NCBI GenBank assembly: GCA_033064195.1
Contig: JARBJD010000014.1
Location: forward strand, 1 to 64,000
From: Blattamonas nauphoetae
Lineage: Eukaryota > Preaxostyla > Oxymonadida
Direction: 5' to 3'
DNA length: 64,000 nucleotides
Position numbers and translations under genes: made by a program. The notes beneath the pieces were generated by a model that saw nothing but the letters and a program-made list of their open reading frames with translations, searched no databases and was not told where the DNA came from. This document shows, one piece after another, positions 20,276-30,049 of this stretch; position 1 is the stretch's first letter; the number at the start of each line of letters is the position of its first letter.

Positions 20276-21508
20276 ATGCAATCAGCCAACGATTCGAGCC
20301 AACAGGATCCCTCTCATGGTTCAAGCGACTCTGAAGTGCTTGACTCTCCACTAATTCTTCACCCCGATCGAGTTCTAAGACGTAATAAGCATCCCGTTCA
20401 AAAGTGTCAGAATTCTCGGGAAAGCCAAAACAAACACCGACATCACCACCACAGTGCAAAGACCGATCGTCATAGACGGTCAAATTCGTCATCGTCGTCA
20501 CCCTCCGAAGCGTCATACATCCAGAAGAAGAAATGGGAACATCCCAAAAAATCCAGTCAAAGAAGTTCAAAGAAACGGAGACACGAATCAGAACGGAGAA
20601 GGGCAATTGAAGAGGTCATGGAATCAACCTCATCATCTTCAGACTCAACGTCGGGATCCATACCCATCAGGAAGGAGAAGCGAAGACATGCTGATAAATC
20701 TCTCAAAAGAAGGTCAAGGACTTCGAAGCACAAGACTAAACCTAAGAAAACAAGTGTTGACGAACATCGAAAGAAACTAGTTCGTCAGAAAAGCAAAAAT
20801 CGCCATTATCATGGAGATGACGAACTCCTTGTCAAACTCGAAAAACTTCAAAAACTCGATCGCGAAAATGAAACTATATCTTCGGAACGTGATATCGTGG
20901 CACATAAAACGAGTTTACTCAAAAGGCTGAAGGAAAGAGACCATAAATTCAACAAAACATGGCTCGAATCTGTTGCGTCAAATCATAGACGAGATCGACT
21001 ATCGGCAAGGACAGCGATCACCAAGTCACTTTTCAATATCGATCAGACAATCATAATCTCGGTTTCAGACGGACAATTAGTCACAACATTACGAAATCGA
21101 GCCCTTGCCACAGCCACGAAGTCTTCACTCACAACAGTCGCTCTCCTCATCGATCTCCATCGCCAGATGGAACAACTCTTGCCAAGGAACAATATATTGG
21201 ATACAATCGAAGAATGCATCATACTTTCAGCTGACTCTGCGACCCGCTCCAACCTCGCCGCGTATTTCACTGACAATACTGCAGTGGACTTTGCGAAACG
21301 GCTGGAAATCTCTCTTCCCTTCAACCCAAATGGTTCATGCGCGCAGCAAGTCTTCCCACCGCACTCGTCGCCAACACCATCACCAGCTCCATTCGTTCCA
21401 CAACATTCGAGCCAGGTTTTTGCTCAGAGGGGGACAGGAGTGCCCCCTGCCAAATCCAACACTCCTCGCTTCAACAAACCGCGGCCCAATACCCAATCTG
21501 GACGATAA
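20276..21508 (+). CDS. DIRS-like ORF1 (gag-like)
   Basis: A 410-residue protein. The first half is Ser/Arg/Lys-rich, with many RS, HRH and KK runs suited to nucleic-acid binding. The middle (about 170-330) is helical and the C-terminus is Pro/Ser-rich. In DIRS elements the first frame is a poorly conserved structural protein of this type. It overlaps the reverse transcriptase frame by about 170 nt. Confidence 0.65.
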   Translation: MQSANDSSQQDPSHGSSDSEVLDSPLILHPDRVLRRNKHPVQKCQNSRESQNKHRHHHHSAKTDRHRRSNSSSSSPSEASYIQKKKWEHPKKSSQRSSKKRRHESERRRAIEEVMESTSSSSDSTSGSIPIRKEKRRHADKSLKRRSRTSKHKTKPKKTSVDEHRKKLVRQKSKNRHYHGDDELLVKLEKLQKLDRENETISSERDIVAHKTSLLKRLKERDHKFNKTWLESVASNHRRDRLSARTAITKSLFNIDQTIIISVSDGQLVTTLRNRALATATKSSLTTVALLIDLHRQMEQLLPRNNILDTIEECIILSADSATRSNLAAYFTDNTAVDFAKRLEISLPFNPNGSCAQQVFPPHSSPTPSPAPFVPQHSSQVFAQRGTGVPPAKSNTPRFNKPRPNTQSGR

Positions 21509-23400
21509 GCCTCCTTCGGCGAGTCAACGAATGGGAGAAGATTGGAGGGAAGGAACGTGTTCTGGCAGGGGTGAAGTGGGAATGGAAAGACGAGTCATCG
21601 AAAACAAGACTTGCTCGACTCCACCCAGCTCGGTCCTTCAAGGGAAGCAGGGAACAAGAACAAGAATACCAGCGACTGCTGGAACAAGAACTGGAGGAGG
21701 GTGTGGTAAGTCGGATCGAGGAGGGAGACGCGAAGCTGATCTTACCAACATTCCTAGTTCCAAAATCCAATGGCAAGTTTCGAAAGGTGTTGGACGCTAG
21801 CAGACTCAACTCGGAAATTGTGACCCCGCATTTCAAGATGGAAACCATCTCAACAGCGCTGGCATGCACAACCAAGGAAAGTTTCTTCACAACAGTCGAC
21901 ATTCGATCAGCCTTCAGTCACTTGACCGTCCCTCCCAACCTTCAGAAATATCTCTGCTTCAAGTTTCGCGGGATGACATATACTTACGCGGGCATGCCAT
22001 TCGGAATATCGGTTGCCCCGCGTCTATTCTCAAAAGTGATGAAGATTGCAATCAAGACTCTCAGAACGAGCCTGAACATTCCGATCGTGTTCTACATAGA
22101 CGATGTCCTCCTGATCTCGCCCTCAAGGGAGGAAGCGGAGAAGAATACAAAAGAAGCATGTGTTTTCCTGCATTCACTGGGTTTCCACCTGGCTTGTGAC
22201 AAATGCCAGCTAAACCCAACTCAAACCATCACCTTCTTGGGATGGACACTCTCTGCACCCCAACAGTCGATTCAAATACCGTCATCTCGGCGAGTATCGT
22301 TGCTCAAGTCAGTCTCAGCAACAATCTCGAAATCTCTGCTTCGGCAAACATTCCCCGTCAGAGAACTAGCTGCTCTCGTGGGCCGACTCTCTTTCCTCCG
22401 CACCTCGATCAGGGAGGCAAGTTTATACCTCGTGAAATTGCAGAAGATGAAGGATACGGCAGTGAAACTCAGAGGATGGAATGCAAAGGTGACGCTGAAC
22501 CCGTCCATCATTGGGGAATTGACATTTTGGAAGATGTCGATTTCCAAAAACAGACCGACATGCTTTGCCTCAAAACCAGTCCAAGCTACAATCACAACCG
22601 ATGCAAGTCCGGTCGGTTGGGGAGCTGTTCTCCAATTCGGAGCAAGGCAGACGATGTTCAGCGGATCTTGGACAGAGGTCGAGGCAACACACTCCAGCAA
22701 TTGGAAGGAGACGATGGCGATTCACCATGCCTTCATCAGGGCGTCTCCGCACCTCCAGAAGAATCGTTTACAATCAATTGCGGTCAAGTCGGACAACACC
22801 ACTGCTGTCTGGAACCTGAGGAAACAGAGGGCTTGCCAAAAGCTTGTGACGGCGACAAGACTGACACTCAAGACCATCCTGAGGATCGGCTTAACTCTAT
22901 CAGAGATTCATCATCTTCCAGGAGAGACGAATCAGACAGCAGATCGCCTCTCGCGACTCCCACCCCAGGGGGAGTACTCTCTAAATCAGGCAGCAATGAC
23001 GAAGCTATTCGAAAGATGGCACTACGTTCCAGCGATGGACATGTTGGCGTCCAACAAGAACGCAAAATGCAAACAATTTTGGACACGCTTCGCGGAACCA
23101 GGAGCAGCGGGAACAGACGGCCTTGCCGTGAATTGGTCAGGGACGACCAATCTTCTCCTTCACCCTCCGATAGCTTTGATTCCCCGAGTTCTGATGAAGA
23201 TTCGGAAGGAGAAACCGCACGGTGTGCTGATCACACCGAACTGGCCATCTCAACTCTGGACTCCACTACTCCTCCAAATAGAAAGGGAATGGATGATACT
23301 GGGCGACTATCATCAGATGTGTTCCCTGGACAAGAAGAAGAGCAAATTGGCTCTTCCTCCAGGCGAGGTGCGCGCAAGCCTTCTGGGAATGAAAATGTAG
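21337..23400 (+). CDS. DIRS-like reverse transcriptase/RNase H
   Basis: A 687-residue frame. The reverse transcriptase core spans about residues 110-320 with FLVPKSNGKFRKVLDASRLN, FFTTVDIRSAFSHL, the MPFGISVAPRLFSKVM block, the catalytic FYIDDVLL (YxDD) and FLGWTL. RNase H follows at about 405-540 with TTDASPVGWGAV, WKETMAIHHA and VKSDNTTAVW. The motif style (SPVGWGA, LPGETNQTADRLSR) is that of DIRS/Ngaro elements. It overlaps ORF1 upstream and the recombinase frame downstream. Confidence 0.88.
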   Translation: MRAASLPTALVANTITSSIRSTTFEPGFCSEGDRSAPCQIQHSSLQQTAAQYPIWTISLLRRVNEWEKIGGKERVLAGVKWEWKDESSKTRLARLHPARSFKGSREQEQEYQRLLEQELEEGVVSRIEEGDAKLILPTFLVPKSNGKFRKVLDASRLNSEIVTPHFKMETISTALACTTKESFFTTVDIRSAFSHLTVPPNLQKYLCFKFRGMTYTYAGMPFGISVAPRLFSKVMKIAIKTLRTSLNIPIVFYIDDVLLISPSREEAEKNTKEACVFLHSLGFHLACDKCQLNPTQTITFLGWTLSAPQQSIQIPSSRRVSLLKSVSATISKSLLRQTFPVRELAALVGRLSFLRTSIREASLYLVKLQKMKDTAVKLRGWNAKVTLNPSIIGELTFWKMSISKNRPTCFASKPVQATITTDASPVGWGAVLQFGARQTMFSGSWTEVEATHSSNWKETMAIHHAFIRASPHLQKNRLQSIAVKSDNTTAVWNLRKQRACQKLVTATRLTLKTILRIGLTLSEIHHLPGETNQTADRLSRLPPQGEYSLNQAAMTKLFERWHYVPAMDMLASNKNAKCKQFWTRFAEPGAAGTDGLAVNWSGTTNLLLHPPIALIPRVLMKIRKEKPHGVLITPNWPSQLWTPLLLQIEREWMILGDYHQMCSLDKKKSKLALPPGEVRASLLGMKM

Positions 23401-24467
23401 ACGGACTCAGATTTTACCAAGAAGTCGTGCAGGCAACGATGATGGAGGGTGACGTTGCAGAGGTCTACGAGAATAGGTACAAGTCGAAGGGAGTATGGAT
23501 GCGTTCGTGGAAATATTTCGCCAATTTCTGTGGAGAGAAGAATTTGTCTTCCTCGTATATCGCATCAACCCCTCATATCCACCTCGTTCTTAGCGGTTTT
23601 CTCCTCCAGATGAAGAAAGAGTTCCCTCCACCATCTCTGTTCCCTGATGATGCCCTCACAAAGATATCCAAATCACTCCTTCCCATTCATGCCAACCTCT
23701 CATCACCTCACTCTCCTCTAGCGGATTTCTGCACCCTTGTGAAGAAACAGAACCCAACAAAGTTGAAGTCGAGGAAATATGATTCCATCTGGAATATCAA
23801 CCTCCTTCTGAATTGGGCTGTCGCCAAGCAGTTTACCCACAATTCACCTTCTCAGGTCCAACAACGTTGTTTTGCTCTCTTGCTCGCTTACTCTTGTGCA
23901 CGAAGGGAGGAGATCGTTCATCTAAAGTGGGGGAGCCTCCAGTGGGGAGAACCAACTCAACCGAATCAGCCTTCATATGTTGGCCTACCCATCATCTCAA
24001 AGCAGCAACAGGACCATGTCAGCCTCCATTACATCTTTGACGAAGGTACCCCGGCATTCTCCGCCAATCAGGCTCTTATTGAACATCGAGAAATGCAGGA
24101 GAATTGGAGACGCACGCATCAAACGCTTCCGTTCATCGACAGAGAGGATTCTGTTTGGATCTGTTATTCGACGGGGCGGGCGCTACGCCAGTCACACCTT
24201 GCCAAGTTGATGGAAGCAGTGCTCGTCGAACTGGGCATCCCACTCCTTTTTCGCCCCTATTCAATAAAGCACGCCAGTGTCAGCTACCTGGTGAGAGTGA
24301 GAAGAGCAAAGAAGGCGACGATCCGAGAGCACGTCGGCTGGTCACCGACCTCTCGAGTTCTCCAAACACATTACTCTTGTCCCATTCTGTTTGGTAACTC
24401 TGTCCCCGATCTCGCCACAAGCTGGTGGCAGCAGCTTCCAGCTGGTCACGGCCTTTCTTCCTCTTAA
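22203..24467 (+). CDS. DIRS-like tyrosine recombinase frame
   Basis: A 754-residue open frame. Its first 400 residues overlap the reverse transcriptase in another frame and may not be used as protein. The recombinase proper lies after about 23400: an N-terminal core-binding part (FYQEVVQATM onward) and a catalytic part with SCARREEIVHLKW (first Arg), SIKHASVSYLV, REHVGWSPTSRVLQTHYS (His and nucleophilic Tyr). This is the tyrosine recombinase that replaces an integrase in DIRS elements. Confidence 0.8.
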   Translation: MPAKPNSNHHLLGMDTLCTPTVDSNTVISASIVAQVSLSNNLEISASANIPRQRTSCSRGPTLFPPHLDQGGKFIPREIAEDEGYGSETQRMECKGDAEPVHHWGIDILEDVDFQKQTDMLCLKTSPSYNHNRCKSGRLGSCSPIRSKADDVQRILDRGRGNTLQQLEGDDGDSPCLHQGVSAPPEESFTINCGQVGQHHCCLEPEETEGLPKACDGDKTDTQDHPEDRLNSIRDSSSSRRDESDSRSPLATPTPGGVLSKSGSNDEAIRKMALRSSDGHVGVQQERKMQTILDTLRGTRSSGNRRPCRELVRDDQSSPSPSDSFDSPSSDEDSEGETARCADHTELAISTLDSTTPPNRKGMDDTGRLSSDVFPGQEEEQIGSSSRRGARKPSGNENVDGLRFYQEVVQATMMEGDVAEVYENRYKSKGVWMRSWKYFANFCGEKNLSSSYIASTPHIHLVLSGFLLQMKKEFPPPSLFPDDALTKISKSLLPIHANLSSPHSPLADFCTLVKKQNPTKLKSRKYDSIWNINLLLNWAVAKQFTHNSPSQVQQRCFALLLAYSCARREEIVHLKWGSLQWGEPTQPNQPSYVGLPIISKQQQDHVSLHYIFDEGTPAFSANQALIEHREMQENWRRTHQTLPFIDREDSVWICYSTGRALRQSHLAKLMEAVLVELGIPLLFRPYSIKHASVSYLVRVRRAKKATIREHVGWSPTSRVLQTHYSCPILFGNSVPDLATSWWQQLPAGHGLSSS

Positions 24468-24540
24468 TTATCTGTAAATACCACTTCAGGCTTGTATTTT
24501 CTACTTTCAATCATTCTTTTTCTCTGTACCTTTCAAGACT

Positions 24541-24618
24541 CATTCTGAGAGGAGCCCCAGGTTTCGTAATTGACCTACTGGAAGGGCGGTCCTTTTACAG
24601 AAACCAGGGCTCCTCTCA
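24541..24618 (+). repeat. Internal complementary region of the DIRS-like element
   Basis: The left half (24541-24592) is the inverse complement of the element's first 45-50 bp. The right half (24593-24618) is the inverse complement of its last 25 bp. The junction at 24592/24593 is where both ends meet. In the DIRS-1 model this region templates the circular intermediate. Confidence 0.85.
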
Positions 24619-24864
24619 TCAACAACTCTGCCACACGACAGGTTTTCTTCTCCAATGGGAATTGGAGTTTCTTTTACCTTTTTGCTCCTTCTCCCGGTCT
24701 TTGACCAGAACCAGGTGCTCACCGAGAGGTGGAATCTGGGAATGTTTTGCGGTCGCCTCAGAACACAAAGTCCGAACTCGTACTCTGTTGTACACTTCGG
24801 CTTTACTCTTGTTTTACCGTCTCGGTTGCGAACCGGGAAGGAATCCATTTGTTTGTTCTATGAA

Positions 24865-24939
24865 CAGGCCTAACCCATAACAACTTTATTATTGATCACA
24901 CCTAATCTCATTCTGAGAGGAGCCCTGGTTTCTGTAAAA
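24865..24939 (+). repeat. Right inverted terminal repeat of the DIRS-like element
   Basis: Positions 24865-24923 are the inverse complement of 20199-20257. The outer part ends with CCCTGGTTTCTGTAAAA, repeated in complement at 24593-24612. Confidence 0.85.
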
Positions 24940-25649
24940 GATTCTGGATTCTATGCTGGAGGCTTCACCAGACCAGTCTCGACAGGCCATTCCAGTATGG
25001 TAATCCTTCGTATGTCTTTATTCCATCTTTTCAGTGATTGGAGTGTGCGACACTACCGAGTTTCCAAAGTATCTCACAGCAAATGCGTATTCCTCTCCAA
25101 AAGCAGCGATGATGGCAAACAATGGGTGCATCTACACAGCAAAGACAAACCGAGGTCAAAACGTCGTTCCTCAGAGATGGCAGGAGTGGTCGGCGGAGGC
25201 TGATTTGGAGAAGAGGACACTCCACTTCTTCATTGACGGTGTCCAACAGCCACACCACTTCATCAACATTCCTGTCCCTCTCGTCTTCGCGATCATACCC
25301 TCAGTGGAGGGTGTTCAGATTGAGATCACGTATTGGGGAGAGGAGGATCGTTCACATGTGACGTATCAAGGAGAAGGACACAATTTGGGGTAAACAATAT
25401 TCAGATATCTGTGGTTTTTCATCATTCTGACTTTCTCCTCTCACTTTTCTCTCTGTTCCCTTTTTTTCTCAAAAATTCTGCTGAAGTGTGATGAAAGGGA
25501 GCTAGCCTTGAGGATATTCCGGTTTCGTTCCTCATGTGATCTGGACGTTCTATACAATCATTTCTACGTCTGTCAATTGACGAGTGGACACCGGATTTTG
25601 ACTTTCTTGTGGTATGGATCGACTGTCTTCGACTTGATTCACTTCTCAA

Positions 25650-26561
25650 TGAACACCAAATTGAACCCAGACAAAGACAATTCCATCCAAACCTTCACAC
25701 CAGATGCACACGATGATGCAAAGCTCTTGTTTCTTCGAACTGAACCCAACAACATAACCACAATCGAACAAGCAACACTGTCATTTATGTCCCTTGTTGA
25801 CTTCATCAAAGAAGGAAACAGTCTCGATGACAACGCCACTGAGCAAGCATGCACTCTTCTGGAGAGTATCGGCAAAGCATTCGATAAAAACCAGATCCTC
25901 TTCGAACTTGTCCCATCACCCGATGGGTCTTGTTCTGGTTTTGCTGAATCCATTATACCGCTCCTCACATCATCCAACGTGAAGCTTGTCATATCAACAC
26001 TCCGGATTCTGAATAGGATATTTAACATCCACAAACCATTGTCCCACTTCGAATTTCTCCAAACAGGTTTCTTCGCTCGCATCCCACATTCATTCTACAA
26101 AGATGAAATGATTCTTTCATTTCCAAACATCTTCTATTTGATGCAAATCGCAAGCAAATTCCTGATCTGTTCGCGTCCGAAGTCAACCCGAGAAATTTGC
26201 TCACACAAACAACTATCGATGGACACCTTCGAGGAAACCTTCATCAACGGTTTCATCCATCCCATAACACCATTTCTAGATTGGCTCTGCAAGAATAGTC
26301 GATACTGTCCAGAAGCGAGGACAACAGATTCTGGCCAACCTGCACGAAGAAGGACTGGCTGACGAGATCGAACTCTTTTTTCGATCAACCCGATGCGACA
26401 TCCACGAAAGTCGAGATGTCGCCCTGGGTGCACAACTGATCCACAATTTGGGTGGGAACACTCCCTTTTGGGCAGAACAAGAGAACCGTCTGTTCTCACC
26501 TGCTTCCTCACATTCAGCGTTTTTCTACACCCGTTTATACTTGCGTCATCATCCATCTTGA
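25650..26561 (+). pseudogene. Armadillo-like family B gene with one frame change
   Basis: From the ATG at 25650 the protein is helical and repeat-like, with LLFLRTEPNNITTIEQATLS, SLVDFIKEGNSLDD and SGFAESIIPLLTSSNVKLV. The last shows the same shape as family A (FVDSITMLLSSPHPS). Around 26290 the homologous frame changes by one nucleotide and continues as ARIVDTVQKRGQQILANLHEEG to a stop at about 26561. The frame change is a real lesion, an assembly error or a missed tiny intron. Function unknown; an armadillo/HEAT-like solenoid is inferred from the helical pattern. Confidence 0.55.
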
Positions 26562-26652
26562 TTCTCATTCTTCCACATCCGTAAACAATTAATATGGTCT
26601 TTACTAATGAATAGTTGTTCGTGGCTTACTCGCGACAGGTAAAGATAGACGA

Positions 26653-27732
26653 ATGGGCCGATCAACACATCTTCAAATGACCATCAATCCCCGTGTGTTC
26701 CGAGCAGGACCTGGGACTCACAATAATCAACCACCTGTTGAACTTCCTATATTCGATCAGGATAACTTGCTTCTCCTGCTATCGTACCAAGGACAAAAGC
26801 TGTCATTCGAAACCAATATCCAAGTGTACAACTCACTCGTTTTGCTTGTGAAGAATGAATATCCATTTGATGATACACTCATAGGGATAGCTTACTGGTT
26901 TTTGAAAAGTCTCGAGCCAGGATGGAACAAAGGCCTTGCCGCGAAACTCGTCACTGAACTCGTTCCCTCTTCAGCCGGATCGCATTCAGGCTTTGTTGAG
27001 AGCATTGCCACACTACTCACATCTCCAAACTTGAATGTGGTTGTTGCAACGTTCTCGTTCATCATCTCAACCGCAACTGTTGCATCATCCGAAATTCGAC
27101 TACATCTAGTCCAATCAGATCTGATTACCAACGTCTTCGCAACAATTCAACCTCACACAATGCCAATCCAAGGAAATGAATGGATCATGAGCTTCCTCTA
27201 TGAGCTCATCTCCCTCTCTCTCGCTCTCGCCATTCCATCAACTCTCGAGGAACTTGACGTTGTTGAAGACGTCGAAAGATTCAACCATCATGAAATGATC
27301 CTTCAGAAGGTCGTGCTGCCATCGTATCAATTTGTGACATTTCTGATCTCAAATCAGCACATCCTCGATGAAGAATTATTCAATCGCTTCTTGCTTATCT
27401 TGGCAACACTCCTTCAGAAATGCCTATTTCATCGTCCAACACTGGAATTTGTTCTCGCATCTCCGATTGTGATGGCATTCTGCAGTTGTCTCTCAATATC
27501 AGAGAGCAATGAATATAATTTGGGTTCTCTCAAAGATCTCAGCTCTTCGCTCAGAAGATGGAAGAAACGATCAGATAGACGAATGATCCAAGCTCATCTG
27601 TCGGAAGGTTTCGAAGACACAATCGAACAGCTGTTGAGGGATGACCAGCACGGAATAATTGGAAAATTTCTTATTCTCATGTGTGATAGCATCTTGACAC
27701 CGTTCGGAGTGAATGTGATAGTCAAACTCTGA
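26653..27732 (+). CDS. Armadillo-like family B protein
   Basis: An intact 359-residue protein from the ATG at 26653. It keeps the family landmarks: a short polar N-terminus, ELVPSSAGSHSGFVESIATLL at about residues 100-120, a long helical middle, RPTLEFVLASPIVM near 270, LRRWKKRSD near 310 and EGFEDTIEQLLRDDQ near 330. Those last blocks correspond to HQPTLDFICSSRIPM, RWKE and EGFHEGLEQTLLHNK in family A, so families A and B are distant relatives. No catalytic or membrane motif. Probably a cytoplasmic scaffold solenoid. Confidence 0.65.
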   Translation: MGRSTHLQMTINPRVFRAGPGTHNNQPPVELPIFDQDNLLLLLSYQGQKLSFETNIQVYNSLVLLVKNEYPFDDTLIGIAYWFLKSLEPGWNKGLAAKLVTELVPSSAGSHSGFVESIATLLTSPNLNVVVATFSFIISTATVASSEIRLHLVQSDLITNVFATIQPHTMPIQGNEWIMSFLYELISLSLALAIPSTLEELDVVEDVERFNHHEMILQKVVLPSYQFVTFLISNQHILDEELFNRFLLILATLLQKCLFHRPTLEFVLASPIVMAFCSCLSISESNEYNLGSLKDLSSSLRRWKKRSDRRMIQAHLSEGFEDTIEQLLRDDQHGIIGKFLILMCDSILTPFGVNVIVKL

Positions 27733-27739
27733 TTAAGAT

Positions 27740-28009
27740 ATCCTCTCTTTCTTTCACTCTTCATCACCTCATGAGATTAGCGATTCACAGTTTGTTTAGT
27801 TGTGATTGTTCACTCTTCCCATCAGATCCGATGTTTCCTCCTTAAATCGAGCAGAAATTGCTTCAAATTCAGACCTCATCCTTGTGAACTCCAGTGTCTC
27901 TCAAGTCCATCTTCTCAAACGAAGATATCCCAAACAATTCCCTCGTACTTTGACAATGCAATGATTGATGAAATTGAATCATGAATTGACAACGAATAAG
28001 ATCGATCCC
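27740..28009. other. Intergenic, convergent 3' ends
   Basis: Lies between the end of the family-B gene and the stop of the convergent dipeptidase gene. No gene seen. Confidence 0.5.
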
Positions 28010-29726
28010 TCACATCATCTCTAAAAGCCCAATCACAGTCTCAAAAAACGGCTTCACCGACTTCAAATGCAGGCTCTCCTCAATCGTGTGCGGGCTCGTC
28101 ACATGTGGGCCAAGCGAGACACATTTCAGGTTCGGAAACTGGCCCATCATTATTCCGCATTCCAGGCCCGCGTGTACAGTATAGATCTCCGGCTCCTTCT
28201 TCTGCGCCTGCTCAAACGCTGCCTTTGTCGCCTTGAAAAGCGATGTCGTCAAGTCTGGAGCCCACCCATTGTAGAAATTGAGGGGATCGGATGTCGATAA
28301 TCCCAACAGGGCCGCTCTGCTTGAAAGTGACGAAATCTGAAGCTCCAACTGGGAATCGCGAAGAGAACGGGCGAAAAACTCGTATTCAGTCGTTATCTTT
28401 CCATCTGGCCCTTCACGGACAGCGAAGTGGAAGAAGTTGACTGACGTCTCGACAAGCGATGGGTCGATTGGGGACGAGCGGAGAACACCGTGTGGGGCAG
28501 TCAGGGCGGATTGGGTGATTGTGACAGCGGCAGAAGGTGTGGTGACGAAAGATGGGAGAGAGACGGGAGAAACGGTGAGGAGGATGGAGGGATCGATTTG
28601 AAGGTATTCGGATTTGATGGCTGTGAAGGGGAGGAGGAGAATATGAAAGATAAGAGTGGGAAAGCGTGAGGAATGCAAAAAACACAAATCATGGTTTAAC
28701 TGAGAGAGATCTTCTTTAATAACTTCATACTTGACATTTCCTTCTCCAACACTTCTTTCACCTTTTCTGCTTCTTCTTTCTTCACCACCACCACTGCTGT
28801 TGCTGAGGATGGAATCACATTTCGCTTATCCCCTCCATTCACATCACTCAGCTGAAAAGCGATCTTTGCTCGCACAATGCTGTCCAACAAGCGTCCCAAC
28901 ACGCTGTTCGCATTCGCCCGACCGAGATGGATGTCGCATCCGCTGTGACCACTCTTGAATTGAGAGAGCGACAATTTCAGTGCTGAGGGAGAAGATGGGG
29001 ATTATATAACATCAAAAGAATAAGAAAGTGAAGGAGAGATAAATGAAGAAGAAGATATGACAATTGCGACAAACCTTCACTTCCTTCCGAAATCTGTCCT
29101 TTCTCAGCTTCTCCAGTGTGGGTCACGTTGAACGCTCCCGCACATCCAACAGTGATCCTCCAATCCTCCTCCGAGTCCAGGTTCACAAGAAACTCCGATT
29201 TCAGAAATCCAGCTTTCAATGCACGAGCTCCTTTCATGCCAACTTCCTATCAACCATAAACAATAATTTCATCTCAAAAAGATGAGAAAATACAAACCTC
29301 ATCATTAGTGAACAGAAATTCAAGTGGACCATGTTTGATATCGGTGCTTTCCAGAATAACGAGAGCAGTGGCAACTCCAATTCCATCGTCAGCTCCAAGT
29401 GTTGTGTGCTCTGCCATTAGCTTTGGACCAAATTCACCGTCTTCCACAACGATGGGCTTAATTGGCACTTTCGACATGTTGCGAGGGTATTTTGGGTCGT
29501 GTTCGCAAACCATGTCGACGTGAGATTGCAGGCATACAGACGGAACATTCTCTCTTCCCGGATATGCTGGTTTGCGAATCATTACATTCCCTGCATCGTC
29601 AACGAGCGTTTCCATGTTTAGTTTCACGCCTATCTGTCGGATTGTCTCGATGATCTCTTTCGTGTTGAACGAACCATGCGGGATTGAGCAAATCATTTCG
29701 AAGTGCTTCCACAGGTTGGAAGGCAT
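28010..29726 (-). CDS. pepD: Cytosol non-specific dipeptidase (PepD, peptidase family M20)
   Basis: Four exons, 29726-29298, 29246-29075, 28982-28731 and 28620-28010, joined by GT-AG introns of 51, 92 and 110 nt, give 487 residues; E. coli PepD has 485. It hydrolyses dipeptides with two metal ions in the cytosol. Metal-ligand blocks are all present: LQSHVDMVCE (His, Asp), TTLGADDGIGVA (Asp), LFTNDEEVGMKGA (Glu-Glu), NLDSEED (Asp), HAGLECG and GPHVTSPHTIEE (His). The lid-domain block FKSGHSGCDIHLGRANAN is intact. The family is common in bacteria and in anaerobic protists, so an old transfer followed by intron gain is possible. It is convergent with 26653-27732. Confidence 0.92.
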
Positions 29727-29739
29727 AAGAGGATGAATT

Positions 29740-30049
29740 GAAGTCTAAAATAAACGAGTTTAGACTTACAAATGACACACCATTCTACTGGAGTTGAACC
29801 CAAAGGGTTGATCAATAATTCCTTTATTGAATGCTCGAATAAACTGATCTCAGAGGTGAATCTTATCTAATACCCTCGCTGATCCACCCTTAAACAACTC
29901 CGGTCAGCGGAATTTTGTCCAAAACAACAAAAAAGGCAACCGGTCACAAAACTGGTGATAAAATACATATCCACAGGCCCACTCTCACATTCTCGTTCTT
30001 CTCCGAATAAATAAATAATTGGCTCGTATATGCTCCCTAAATCGCTCCC
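29740..30049. other. Intergenic between two minus-strand genes
   Basis: Promoter side of the dipeptidase and 3' side of the aldo-keto reductase. A GTAAGT...TTTTAG stretch of 25 nt just upstream of the dipeptidase ATG resembles a tiny intron, but the frame before it has a stop, so no extra exon is claimed. Confidence 0.45.

Larger units (their letters stand above)
20162..24939 (+). mobile_element. DIRS-like tyrosine-recombinase retrotransposon, looks whole
   Basis: A 4.8-kb element with inverted termini (20162-20257 and 24865-24939), three long overlapping reading frames (gag-like, reverse transcriptase/RNase H, tyrosine recombinase) and an internal complementary region at 24541-24618. That region joins the complement of the left end to the complement of the right end, which is the diagnostic DIRS structure. 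No target duplication is seen, as expected for recombinase integration. No breaks are apparent in the long frames, so the insertion looks recent. Confidence 0.88.
19708..25393 (+). pseudogene. SPRY-like paralogue split by a DIRS-like element
   Basis: The 5' part (19708-20161) runs from ATG to STVTRIN. The 3' part (24940-25393) resumes with DSGFYAGGFTRPVS and ends with HNLG. Both align in order with the gene at 18259-19347, and the gap between them is exactly the DIRS-like element. There is also a frame change with a short deletion near 25000, just before VIGVCD, so the gene is broken apart from the insertion. The tandem arrangement with 18259-19347 indicates a local duplication. Confidence 0.7.

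Noticed and set aside
22203-23400. The first 400 residues of the recombinase frame as a separate protein
   Set aside because: They lie entirely over the reverse transcriptase/RNase H in another frame and have low-complexity composition; only the part after about 23400 looks like protein.
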